Part shown: piece after piece, positions 56,347 to 63,020 of the stretch | Position numbering within the stretch: the first letter of the stretch is position 1 | How the letters are laid out: each line of letters starts with the position of its first letter | Assembly (NCBI GenBank): GCA_035498405.1 | Contig: DATKAE010000130.1 | Coordinates: 1-64,000 of the forward strand | DNA length: 64,000 nt | From: DATBFU01 sp035498405 | Lineage (GTDB): Bacteria; Acidobacteriota; Thermoanaerobaculia; UBA5066; Gp7-AA6 | Direction of reading: 5' to 3' | Notes under the pieces: model-generated | Database searches by the model: none | What the model was told of the DNA's origin: nothing | The model's input: only the letters and a program-made list of their open reading frames with translations | Translations under genes and position numbers: made by a program

Positions 56347-57242
56347 TGGCGAGCATCGCCGAGACCGCCTGGGAGGCGGGCCGCTTCGACGCGCGCCGCG
56401 GGCCGAGCGAGCTCCTCTTCGGACGCATGCACGAGGACTCCTCGATCGAAGCCCGCGCCTTTCGCCCGGGCGGGAGAATCTTCTGCATCGCGTCGGCGGG
56501 TTGCACGGCGATGGAGCTTTCCCGCCACCACGAGGTCGTGGCGGTCGACGTCAATCCTGTTCAGATCGCCTATGCCAGGAGTCGGTTTTCCGGCGGGAGG
56601 GCTTCTCGCGGGGCCGCCGAGCGTCTGATGGGTTACGCGCGCGCGCTTGGCCCCGCGGTCGGCTGGCGGCGATCCAGGCTGCGGGAGTTCCTCGACCTGG
56701 ACGATCCCTCGGCGCAGTTGGCGTTCTGGCGCGCTCATCTGGACACGTGGCGTTTCCGCCGCGCGATGGACCTGCTCTTGTCGAGACCCGTCCTGGGCCT
56801 CGTCTATGCGAAGCCGTTTCTGCGCTGCCTTCCCCGGCATTTCGGTAGAGTGTTGCGCGGGCGAATGGAACGATGCTTCGGAGCGCACTCCAATCGGCGC
56901 AACCCGTACGCGCGCGCTCTGCTTCTGGGCGAGCTCGCGCAAGCGCCCCCTCCTCCCGAAGCGACGCGGATCCGGCTCCTTCACTCCGACGCCGCGGCCT
57001 TTCTCGAGCGAGAGCCTTCCGGAACCTTCGACGGCTTCGCCCTATCGAACGTCCTCGACGCGGCCAGTGAGGACTACCGGCGGCGCCTGTCGGCCGCCGT
57101 GCGGCGCGCCGCCGCGCCGGAGGCCGTCGTGGTCGTTCGGAGCTTCTCGGAGCCGAGCGACGCGACCGGGGCAAACTTCGCCGCAGGGGATCGGTCGATT
57201 CTCTGGGGAATCGTCGAAGTGAAACCGGCGGCGGCGCTGTGA
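56343..57242 (+). CDS. DUF3419 (BtaA-like) aminocarboxypropyl transferase homologue
   Basis: A 299-residue protein of the DUF3419 family, the family of BtaA, which moves the 3-amino-3-carboxypropyl group of SAM to diacylglycerol in betaine lipid synthesis. It shows LLFGRMHEDSSIEARAF near 25, a Rossmann SAM loop FCIASAGCTAMEL, HEVVAVDVNPVQIAYARSR, and late in the protein FDGFALSNVLDAAS. The N-methyltransferase BtaB is not visible nearby, so betaine lipid itself is doubtful. It lies between a DoxX-like and an SRPBCC gene and overlaps both by four bases. Confidence 0.82.
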   Translation: MMASIAETAWEAGRFDARRGPSELLFGRMHEDSSIEARAFRPGGRIFCIASAGCTAMELSRHHEVVAVDVNPVQIAYARSRFSGGRASRGAAERLMGYARALGPAVGWRRSRLREFLDLDDPSAQLAFWRAHLDTWRFRRAMDLLLSRPVLGLVYAKPFLRCLPRHFGRVLRGRMERCFGAHSNRRNPYARALLLGELAQAPPPPEATRIRLLHSDAAAFLEREPSGTFDGFALSNVLDAASEDYRRRLSAAVRRAAAPEAVVVVRSFSEPSDATGANFAAGDRSILWGIVEVKPAAAL

Positions 57243-57820
57243 AAGGCGGTGCAACGGCGTTCGCGGGGCCGGCGGCGCAAGCGGTGTCCGTCGTGACCGG
57301 GATGAGGTTTTCCGCACCGCCCGAGCAGGTCTGGGTCGGGCTAATGTTCTACGAGCAGATCACTCAACGTCCGCCGCTCCACCTGCGGCTGCTCCTGCCA
57401 GTGCCGGAGCGGGCCGAGGGCCGCCAATCCGCCGTGGGCGATGTGACTCGGTGTGTCTATCGAGAGGGGTATCTCTTGAAGCGCATAACGGAAATCCTTC
57501 CCTGCCGGCTTTGCCGCTTCGAGGTCCTCAAACAGGAGCTTCCGATCGCCGGAGAGGTCCGGCTCACGAGCGGCAGCTACGCCTTGCGCGAGCTGCCCGA
57601 CCGATCGACACGAGTCGAGCTCGAGACGCGGTATCTGAGCCCCCGGTATCCGCGCTGGCTGTGGGGGCCGATCGAAATCGCGGTCTGCCACTCCTTCCAC
57701 AGGCACATTCTGGGCGCCATGCGCCGCGCCGTGGAGTCGCCGGCCGCCGCCTCGTCGAAGGATGCTCTCCGAGAGTGCCGGACGCCCCCCGCGCTGACAG
57801 GGGAACGCGGACCTTCCTGA
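57239..57820 (+). CDS. SRPBCC/polyketide-cyclase-like protein
   Basis: A 193-residue protein with the helix-grip pattern of SRPBCC ligand-binding proteins: TGMRFSAPPEQVWVGLMFYEQITQRPP, then long antiparallel strands RCVYREGYLLKRITEILPCRLCRFEV and STRVELETRYLSPRYPRWLWG, ending with a long helix CHSFHRHILGAMRRAVE. Such proteins bind lipids or other hydrophobic ligands. The start is GTG 57239, overlapping the DUF3419 gene. The ligand could be the product of that enzyme, but this is inference. Confidence 0.72.
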   Translation: MKGGATAFAGPAAQAVSVVTGMRFSAPPEQVWVGLMFYEQITQRPPLHLRLLLPVPERAEGRQSAVGDVTRCVYREGYLLKRITEILPCRLCRFEVLKQELPIAGEVRLTSGSYALRELPDRSTRVELETRYLSPRYPRWLWGPIEIAVCHSFHRHILGAMRRAVESPAAASSKDALRECRTPPALTGERGPS

Positions 57821-57883
57821 CCCGGTCGCCTCGGGCTGCCCCGCCCGATCGCGCATCCAAGTCCTGGGCGCCTCCGAACGATC

Positions 57884-58690
57884 TCACGGCTCCTTGCGAC
57901 GCCGGCCTTCGTCCGTCTTTGGTCCCTCGGGCCGCTGCCGCGTCGTCGCGGACCCCTTCTCGAAGCCTCTCCGAAACGCCGGCTCGCGAACGACGGCCCC
58001 GAGTTCTTTCGCCAGCAGCGACGCCGCCGCGTCATAGGACGAGCTCTTCATCCCGGGTTGGAGAGCCGCGACGAACCCTCGTCGGTAGATCAGGTGCGGC
58101 GACTCGCGCGGCGTCGCCGACAAGCCATGTGCACCGGACCTCTCGAGGTCCTCGATGCCGATCCACCATTGCTTTCGATCCGTGTCCAGTCCCTGGGCTC
58201 CGGCGGCCTCCAGCAGTTGCGACGCCCGGAGCGCCTCCCTGTCCGAATCGACGAGGACGAACACGACACCCTTGCCGCGGGCGAGCGCATCTTCGTAGAG
58301 GTAGAGTTCGTCCCTCGGCAGTCCCGACCGGGTCGCCGCTTCCGCAGCCGCCGCGCTCGCTCCTCCGATCGCGCCGGCGACACCGAGGACGGCCGCGGCC
58401 CACAGGCCCACGGCTCCGACGGCGCCGATGCCGGGCAAGAGAACGCTGGCGGTCATCGCTCCCAGGCCGAAGCCAGCCGAGGCTCCCGTCGCGGCTCCGA
58501 GGACACCGCCGAGCGCCGGACCGACACCGGGTTGCTCGGCTTCCTCCGTCGGAGGGGGGCTCCCGTCGGAGGCCTCCTCGATCGGCAAGAGGAGTTGAAC
58601 ACGGTTCTCCGGGAAGCCGGCGCTCCGGAGGGCGCTTCCGGCGTGCGCGGCCGTATACCGCGACGAGAAAATGCCGACGACAGGTTCCAT
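57884..58690 (-). CDS. Glycine-zipper membrane protein with two flanking alpha/beta domains
   Basis: A 268-residue protein. VVGIFSSRYTAAHAGSALRSAGF starts an alpha/beta module like the general stress protein 17M/DUF1269 fold. Residues about 57-115 are Gly/Ala-rich and hydrophobic (GGVLGAATGASAGFGLGAMTA, GAVGAVGLWAAAVLGVAGAIGGA) and look like a glycine-zipper membrane hairpin. A second module from about 120 (GLPRDELYLYEDALARGKGVVFVLV) repeats the first topology. The C-terminus is basic. Similar three-part proteins are stress-related in other bacteria, but I can name no function. It shares its strand with the next upstream outer membrane protein gene. Confidence 0.68.
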   Translation of the reverse strand: MEPVVGIFSSRYTAAHAGSALRSAGFPENRVQLLLPIEEASDGSPPPTEEAEQPGVGPALGGVLGAATGASAGFGLGAMTASVLLPGIGAVGAVGLWAAAVLGVAGAIGGASAAAAEAATRSGLPRDELYLYEDALARGKGVVFVLVDSDREALRASQLLEAAGAQGLDTDRKQWWIGIEDLERSGAHGLSATPRESPHLIYRRGFVAALQPGMKSSSYDAAASLLAKELGAVVREPAFRRGFEKGSATTRQRPEGPKTDEGRRRKEP

Positions 58691-58714
58691 CGATCACCCC
58701 GGGTTCGCAGGCCC

Positions 58715-59362
58715 TCAGAAGATGAAGCCCACGTTCACGGGAACGTAGGTGAAGCGGCTTCCGCCCGTGTGGACGCTGTCGGAGAAACGATTGCCGTCCG
58801 TCGAGACGCTCGTGTACCGCGCCTCGACGAAGATTGCCATGGATCCGACCGGAAACGCGATGCCGAGCCCCGCGTTCCAACCGAATCGCGTGGTCGAATC
58901 CGAGAAGACGTTCCCGGTGTCGACTTGCTGTCCCTGGAAGCGCAAGTCGTAGGCACCAACGCCTCCGATGAGATAGGGCTGAACGGGACCGTGTCGGGCT
59001 CCGATGACGAAGTCGGCCGTGCCCGTAATCAACCTCGTCGTTCCGGTTCCGACGAAGGCCTGAAGGTCGCTTTTCGTTTTGATCTCGCCGTAGGAGCCGT
59101 CGACGCGAATGCCGAACGGCGAATCTCCGAAGTTGATGGCCAGAAGGGCAGTTCCATTCCAGCCCGTCGCGAAGACGTCGGACTGGTTCTGTATGGGAAT
59201 TTCGGCGCTCCCGGCGATTCCGAAGTGGAATCCGGAGGCACCTTGCGCTCGCGCGGTGCCGGAGACGACGAGCAAGGAGGTCGCTCCCGCAAGAAAGCGG
59301 GCGGCCCACACGTGCGGACGGAGTCGCTCTGCTTTCCTGCAGACGGCATGCTCAGAACGCAC
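58715..59362 (-). CDS. Outer membrane beta-barrel protein
   Basis: A 215-residue protein with an N-terminal basic and hydrophobic signal segment (cleavage after ARAQG, near 34) and a small barrel: FHFGIAGSAEIPI, TGWNGTALLAINFGDSPFGIRVDGSYGEIKT, VQPYLIGGVGAYDLRF and FGWNAGLGIAFPVGSMAIFVEARYTSV, ending in VNVGFIF with the expected terminal Phe. It resembles the opacity/OmpX-like outer membrane protein group. I choose GTG 59362 because AAAGGAG lies five bases upstream and the signal peptide begins there; the longer open frame has no support. Confidence 0.75.
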   Translation of the reverse strand: MRSEHAVCRKAERLRPHVWAARFLAGATSLLVVSGTARAQGASGFHFGIAGSAEIPIQNQSDVFATGWNGTALLAINFGDSPFGIRVDGSYGEIKTKSDLQAFVGTGTTRLITGTADFVIGARHGPVQPYLIGGVGAYDLRFQGQQVDTGNVFSDSTTRFGWNAGLGIAFPVGSMAIFVEARYTSVSTDGNRFSDSVHTGGSRFTYVPVNVGFIF

Positions 59363-59367
59363 TGTTT

Positions 59368-59374
59368 CTCCTTT
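59368..59374 (-). promoter_or_regulatory. Shine-Dalgarno of the outer membrane protein gene
   Basis: AAAGGAG on the minus strand lies five bases before GTG 59362 and decides that start. Confidence 0.6.
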
Positions 59375-59488
59375 CGGCCGGCTCGGGCCTGCCGCATGGG
59401 AGCTTTTGCAACAGTCGGGCCACCGGGGCCAGGGGGCGGGACGCACGGGCCCGGCCGCTGAAGGAGAATACGGGCGGGCTGTCGAATC

Positions 59489-59767
59489 GTGGCGCGAGCG
59501 AATCGTCGAACCTATCGGCTGCTCGGGCCCGACGGTGTCATCCGGGAGAGCGCGCTGCCGGGAATGCTCGGAGGGAACCGCCGGCTGAAGATCTACGGCC
59601 GCCTGGACTGCTCCTCGGCGATTCGAGCGCTGCGGCGAGGCTACGCCCGGCACCGCGTCTTCTTCCGCGACGAAGCGGCGGCCATCGCGGCGGGGTACCG
59701 GCCCTGTGCGAGGTGTCTCCCCGAGCAATACCGCTCGTGGAAGGCGGCGAGAAGCGACCGACGGTGA
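59489..59767 (+). CDS. Stand-alone Ada-type metal-binding domain protein
   Basis: A 92-residue protein matching the zinc module of Ada: GRLDCSSAIRAL (first Cys), a RVFFRDEAAAIAAGYRPCARC block with the second Cys pair, then LPEQY. In Ada this module repairs methylphosphotriesters and acts as a methylation switch. Here the first block has one Cys (DC) where Ada has two, so one of the four zinc ligands is missing or replaced. It lacks the AraC-type and Ogt domains. The GTG start 59489 is supported by the conserved PDGV and GGNRRLKIYGR blocks but by no Shine-Dalgarno. Confidence 0.75.
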   Translation: MARANRRTYRLLGPDGVIRESALPGMLGGNRRLKIYGRLDCSSAIRALRRGYARHRVFFRDEAAAIAAGYRPCARCLPEQYRSWKAARSDRR

Positions 59768-59822
59768 GCGGGTGGAGGGAGCGCAGATCCGCACGATGCG
59801 ACAGAATGGCGACTGACTTCCC

Positions 59823-60620
59823 ATGACCGATCCGACCGACGACAGCGGCTGGTGGAAGCGCACGGTCAGCCCACGGGCTTCCGGCATCTTCCAGCTCAAG
59901 ACCGTGTTTCTGCGGCCCTCGCAAGTCGTGCGCCGCCCGCCGAAACTCTGGCGCCCGCCCGTGGGCCTGAGTCTCGGGTTGCTCCTTCTCGGAGTGGCGC
60001 TCGGTGCCGCGGCCACGGTTCAACGCCGGCACCTGGATGCGCGGTTCCAGGCCCTGACCCTGCGCGGCCAGGGCGTGCCCTTCGAGATCCTGCGGATCCG
60101 CCGGGATCTTTCCGGGCAGCAACTCGACGAGAAGGCACTCGCCAAGGAGCTCGGGGCCCGCCTGGCGGCCGTCGACGCTCAGGAGTCATCGGAGTTCTAC
60201 CTGGTGATCGACACGCAGGCACGCAAGCTGACGCTGCGGGTCGGGGATCGGATTGTGCGTGAAGCGACGCTCCAGGTCGGTGCGCCCAGGCCGATCCTCA
60301 CGGCCTCCGGAGAGAAAGTCATGCCGGCGCCTCTGTCGGGCGCCTTCACGGTCCGTCAGAAACTCGAGCGCGCCTCCTGGAAGCCCCCGGCCTGGGTGTG
60401 GTCGGCGGCCGGCCTCCCGGTTCCATCGCCGCTGACGGACGTCCCGGGCGGGCTCGGGCGATATGTCGTCATGTTGACCGAGGAGGTCGTCTTGCATTCG
60501 CCGCCTCCCCCCGAGAGTCCCTTGAAGGGCGCAAAGCCCGGCTCCTTCCTCGTTTCCGAGGCCGATCTGGGAGCGATTTGGAAGCGGATCGGCCCCGAGA
60601 CGCGCGTCTACGTGTTCTGA
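59823..60620 (+). CDS. Degenerate L,D-transpeptidase-like membrane protein
   Basis: A 265-residue protein with one membrane helix (about 47-66) and a YkuD-like fold whose C-terminus aligns with its downstream neighbour: LGRYVVMLTEEVVLHSP against LGRYRLNLGDGYALHGT. Where the neighbour has SHGCVRLADDDLERLY, this protein has PGSFLVSEADLGAIW. The catalytic Cys, His and Arg of the YkuD motif are all lost, so it should be inactive as a transpeptidase. The frame is intact and well conserved elsewhere, which argues for a retained structural or regulatory role rather than a pseudogene. It overlaps the active paralogue by TGATG. Confidence 0.8.
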   Translation: MTDPTDDSGWWKRTVSPRASGIFQLKTVFLRPSQVVRRPPKLWRPPVGLSLGLLLLGVALGAAATVQRRHLDARFQALTLRGQGVPFEILRIRRDLSGQQLDEKALAKELGARLAAVDAQESSEFYLVIDTQARKLTLRVGDRIVREATLQVGAPRPILTASGEKVMPAPLSGAFTVRQKLERASWKPPAWVWSAAGLPVPSPLTDVPGGLGRYVVMLTEEVVLHSPPPPESPLKGAKPGSFLVSEADLGAIWKRIGPETRVYVF

Positions 60621-61561
60621 TGGCGAGTCATTGGCACTACCGGCTGGGGTTTCTCGGGAGCTGGACGCTCTTCGTGATCGCGGCCGGAGTCGCAGGCCTC
60701 TCGGGAGCCGCCGAATGGGCGAACCTGCGCGACGCGGAACGAGTGGGCCGGCTCGAGCGAATCGATCGCCTGATCGGGTCCCGTCTGGCGGGAACGGTCG
60801 CGGGCTGGCGAGGCGTCGCGGCAGAGCAGGCGAGCCGCATCGCGAAGCTCCGCTCCGACGTCGCGGAGGCGTCGGTCGATCTGGACGAGCCCTCCGCGGC
60901 GGCGCAAACGATCCTGATTTCCACCGCCGAGAATCGGCTCTGGGTCCGCCGCGGCGGGAAGACGATTTTCCAGGCGGTGGTCTCGACGGGCAAGGGCACG
61001 ACTCTCGAGATCGCCGGCCGGAAGATGACATTCGATACGCCGACGGGACGTTTCCACATCCTCTCCAAGGAGGAGAACCCCGTCTGGGTGCCGCCCGATT
61101 GGCACTACGTGGAGGAAGCCCGCAAGCGCAAGCTCGAGCTAGTGCGGGCCAAGCCGGGAGACATCATCGACGCGGAGACCGGGCAGCCGGTGGCCGAGGG
61201 AGCGAGCGGGGTCTGGTCGCTCTTGGACGGCGGCGGCCCGCCCCGGCGCGTCCTGAAGGTCGAGAAGGACTCGATCGTCGAGGTCCGGCCCGACGGCGCG
61301 GAGAGGGAGGTCGAGCCCAAGGAGTTTCTTCGCACGGGGAAGGCGCTCATCGTGCCGCCGCTCGGATTCAAGCAGCGGCGCTTGGAGAAGACCCTCGGCC
61401 GCTACCGCCTGAATCTGGGAGACGGCTACGCCCTTCACGGCACGCAGGCCACGAGCCAGCTCGGTCGGAGTGTCTCGCATGGATGCGTCCGTCTGGCCGA
61501 CGACGACCTGGAGCGCCTCTACCAGATGAGCAAAGTAGGGGACGAGGTCATCATCTACTGA
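60620..61561 (+). CDS. L,D-transpeptidase (YkuD domain)
   Basis: A 313-residue periplasmic enzyme with one N-terminal membrane helix (about 10-28), a helical neck (about 40-90) and a YkuD catalytic domain (about 95-313). The motif HGTQATSQLGRSVSHGCVRL holds the catalytic His and Cys289. It crosslinks or exchanges peptides at meso-diaminopimelate in peptidoglycan or anchors proteins. An insert of about 80 residues lies in the middle. It is cotranslated with an inactive paralogue and followed by a peptidase and a bactofilin, a cell-wall context. Confidence 0.9.
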   Translation: MASHWHYRLGFLGSWTLFVIAAGVAGLSGAAEWANLRDAERVGRLERIDRLIGSRLAGTVAGWRGVAAEQASRIAKLRSDVAEASVDLDEPSAAAQTILISTAENRLWVRRGGKTIFQAVVSTGKGTTLEIAGRKMTFDTPTGRFHILSKEENPVWVPPDWHYVEEARKRKLELVRAKPGDIIDAETGQPVAEGASGVWSLLDGGGPPRRVLKVEKDSIVEVRPDGAEREVEPKEFLRTGKALIVPPLGFKQRRLEKTLGRYRLNLGDGYALHGTQATSQLGRSVSHGCVRLADDDLERLYQMSKVGDEVIIY

Positions 61562-61603
61562 GGGGCGAGGAGTTAGGGGCGTGGGGCGAGGGACGAGGGG
61601 GGG
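61562..61603. repeat. G-rich tract behind the L,D-transpeptidase gene
   Basis: Copies of GGGGCGAG with small changes directly follow the stop codon, similar to the tract behind pagL (14431). The coding strand has eight or so G-runs of three or more. Confidence 0.4.
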
Positions 61604-61632
61604 ACGCGATTGAAAGTCTGTGGCGAATCGCT

Positions 61633-61638
61633 TACCGT
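61633..61638 (+). promoter_or_regulatory. -10 box of the M15 peptidase gene
   Basis: TACCGT ends seven bases before ATG 61646. It favours that ATG over an upstream TTG at 61610. Confidence 0.3.
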
Positions 61639-61645
61639 AAGGGAG

Positions 61646-62479
61646 ATGACTCGGCGTCGGCTTGCCCTCTCGACGGCCGTTCTGCTGCTCGCCGGGTTGG
61701 GAACCGCCGGGGCGCGTTCGACGGGAGTCAACGCCTTGCTCTCGGGCTTCTCCGGGAAACTCTGCGCGGTCTTTGCCCTGCCGGGACAAGCCGGAGTCCC
61801 CAGCCGGCCGGGCGTCTATCGATGGCTGACCGACGCGCGGCAGGCTCTGAACCTGATCGTGCTGACGCCGTTTTCGGCCAAGGTCGGCGGTCGGATCGGT
61901 GCCTATCGGATGGGCGCCTGGCCATTCGAGCGGCGGTCGCCGAAGGATCCGGCCTACGAGAATCCGCCGGGCTTCATCGAGGTGACGCCGGAGAATTTCG
62001 GAACCCGCGTTTCCGAACACTTCCGCCTGGGGCAGTTCGTGACGAAGGGGCAGGACGACGTTTGGCCCAAGTATGTCGTGCTCGATCGCCGGCTCATCGA
62101 CAAGCTCGAGCTGACCATCGAGGAGTTGTCCCGCGCCGGCCACCCGGTGGGCGGCCTCGTCGTGATGAGCGGTTTCCGCACACCCGACTACAACGGGTCG
62201 GGAGGCGACACCTCGGGCCGCTCCGCGGTGTCGCGGCACCTGTACGGCGACGCGGCGGACGTCTTTCCGGACGGCCAAGGGCGCGGCTGGATCGAGGACC
62301 TGAACCGCGACGGCCGGCAGGACATCCGCGACGCGAGGATCGTCGCGGCTGCGGCCGAGACGGTGGAGGCGAGACATCCGGAGCTGGTCGGGGGCATCGG
62401 GGTTTACCCCGCCAATTCCTCCCACGGTCCCTTCGTCCACATCGATGCGCGCGGGCACCGCGCGCGGTGGGGAGCGTAG
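61646..62479 (+). CDS. M15-family D-Ala-D-Ala peptidase-like protein
   Basis: A 277-residue exported protein. The signal peptide is MTRRRLALSTAVLLLAGLGTAGA. The zinc peptidase core shows VVMSGFRTPDYN, GRSAVSRHLYGDAADVF (first His and Asp ligands) and SSHGPFVHIDARG (second His), matching DUF882/M15A peptidases that trim peptidoglycan stem peptides. An N-terminal domain of about 100 residues has no recognised motif. ATG 61646 gives a perfect signal peptide. It lies between the L,D-transpeptidase pair and the bactofilin. Confidence 0.85.
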   Translation: MTRRRLALSTAVLLLAGLGTAGARSTGVNALLSGFSGKLCAVFALPGQAGVPSRPGVYRWLTDARQALNLIVLTPFSAKVGGRIGAYRMGAWPFERRSPKDPAYENPPGFIEVTPENFGTRVSEHFRLGQFVTKGQDDVWPKYVVLDRRLIDKLELTIEELSRAGHPVGGLVVMSGFRTPDYNGSGGDTSGRSAVSRHLYGDAADVFPDGQGRGWIEDLNRDGRQDIRDARIVAAAAETVEARHPELVGGIGVYPANSSHGPFVHIDARGHRARWGA

Positions 62480-62520
62480 GGCAAGCGCTCGGCCCGATCT
62501 CGCGACTTTCGCCGACCGGC

Positions 62521-62550
62521 TATACTGTTCGCCTTCGCAACACCGGGAGG
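62521..62550 (+). promoter_or_regulatory. Promoter -10 and Shine-Dalgarno of the bactofilin gene
   Basis: TATACT (62521-62526) is a good -10 in a GC-rich region. GGGAGG (62545-62550) is a clear Shine-Dalgarno that stands six bases before CTG 62557. No ATG, GTG or TTG occurs in frame between this site and the bactofilin core. Confidence 0.55.
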
Positions 62551-62556
62551 TCGAGT

Positions 62557-62979
62557 CTGGCGATCTTCGGAAAACAGGAACCGCCCCCGGTCGCACCTCA
62601 CCCGGTTGCCGCTCCCTCCGCACCGACGGCGCCCACCATCCTCGGGGCGCAGTCTCGGTTCGTGGGAGAGATCTTTGGCGACGAGGACTTTCTGATCAAC
62701 GGGCGCTTCGAGGGTAAGGTCCAGATCGAGCGCAACGTGACGATCGGCGTGACCGGCGATGTCCTGGGGGACTTGCTGGCGAAGTCGATCGTCGTGGCGG
62801 GCAAGGTCGAGGGTCAGGTCATGGCGCGGGAGCGGGCGGAGCTGCTCGCCACGGCCACCGTGAAGGGGACCGTCCAGGCGCCCAAGGTCGTGATCGCCGA
62901 AGGGGCGCAGCTGCAGGGCAACGTCGGGATGTCCTCGGGCCCGCCGCCTTCTGGGGACGCCCCGGAGACCACTTCCTGA
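62557..62979 (+). CDS. Bactofilin, apparent CTG start
   Basis: A 140-residue bactofilin (DUF583). The N-terminus reads AIFGK after the start, typical of the family, then a Pro/Ala-rich tail and the right-handed beta-helix from about residue 27: FVGEIFGDEDFLINGRFEGKVQIE, VTGDVLGDLLAKSIVVAGKVEGQV, LLATATVKGTVQAPKVVIAEGAQLQGNV. Bactofilins form cytoskeletal filaments that place cell-wall enzymes. CTG 62557 is supported by GGGAGG six bases upstream and by MAIFGK. The only other in-frame start is a GTG overlapping the M15 gene, which would add 30 residues without support. Confidence 0.85.
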   Translation: MAIFGKQEPPPVAPHPVAAPSAPTAPTILGAQSRFVGEIFGDEDFLINGRFEGKVQIERNVTIGVTGDVLGDLLAKSIVVAGKVEGQVMARERAELLATATVKGTVQAPKVVIAEGAQLQGNVGMSSGPPPSGDAPETTS

Positions 62980-63005
62980 GGCCACCTGCCGCGCCGCGGC
63001 GCGGT

Positions 63006-63011
63006 TAGAAT
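63006..63011 (+). promoter_or_regulatory. -10 box of the aminotransferase gene
   Basis: TAGAAT ends nine bases before GTG 63021. There is no Shine-Dalgarno, so a leaderless transcript is likely. Confidence 0.4.
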
Positions 63012-63020
63012 CTCTCCTCC

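Noticed and set aside
58058..59461. A 467-codon plus-strand frame opposite the glycine-zipper and outer membrane protein genes
   Set aside because: It spans two minus-strand genes with signal peptide or membrane features and has no domain of its own.
59823..60620. Pseudogene status of the first L,D-transpeptidase-like gene
   Set aside because: The frame is complete, overlaps its neighbour precisely and keeps the fold; only the active site is replaced, so pseudoenzyme fits better.
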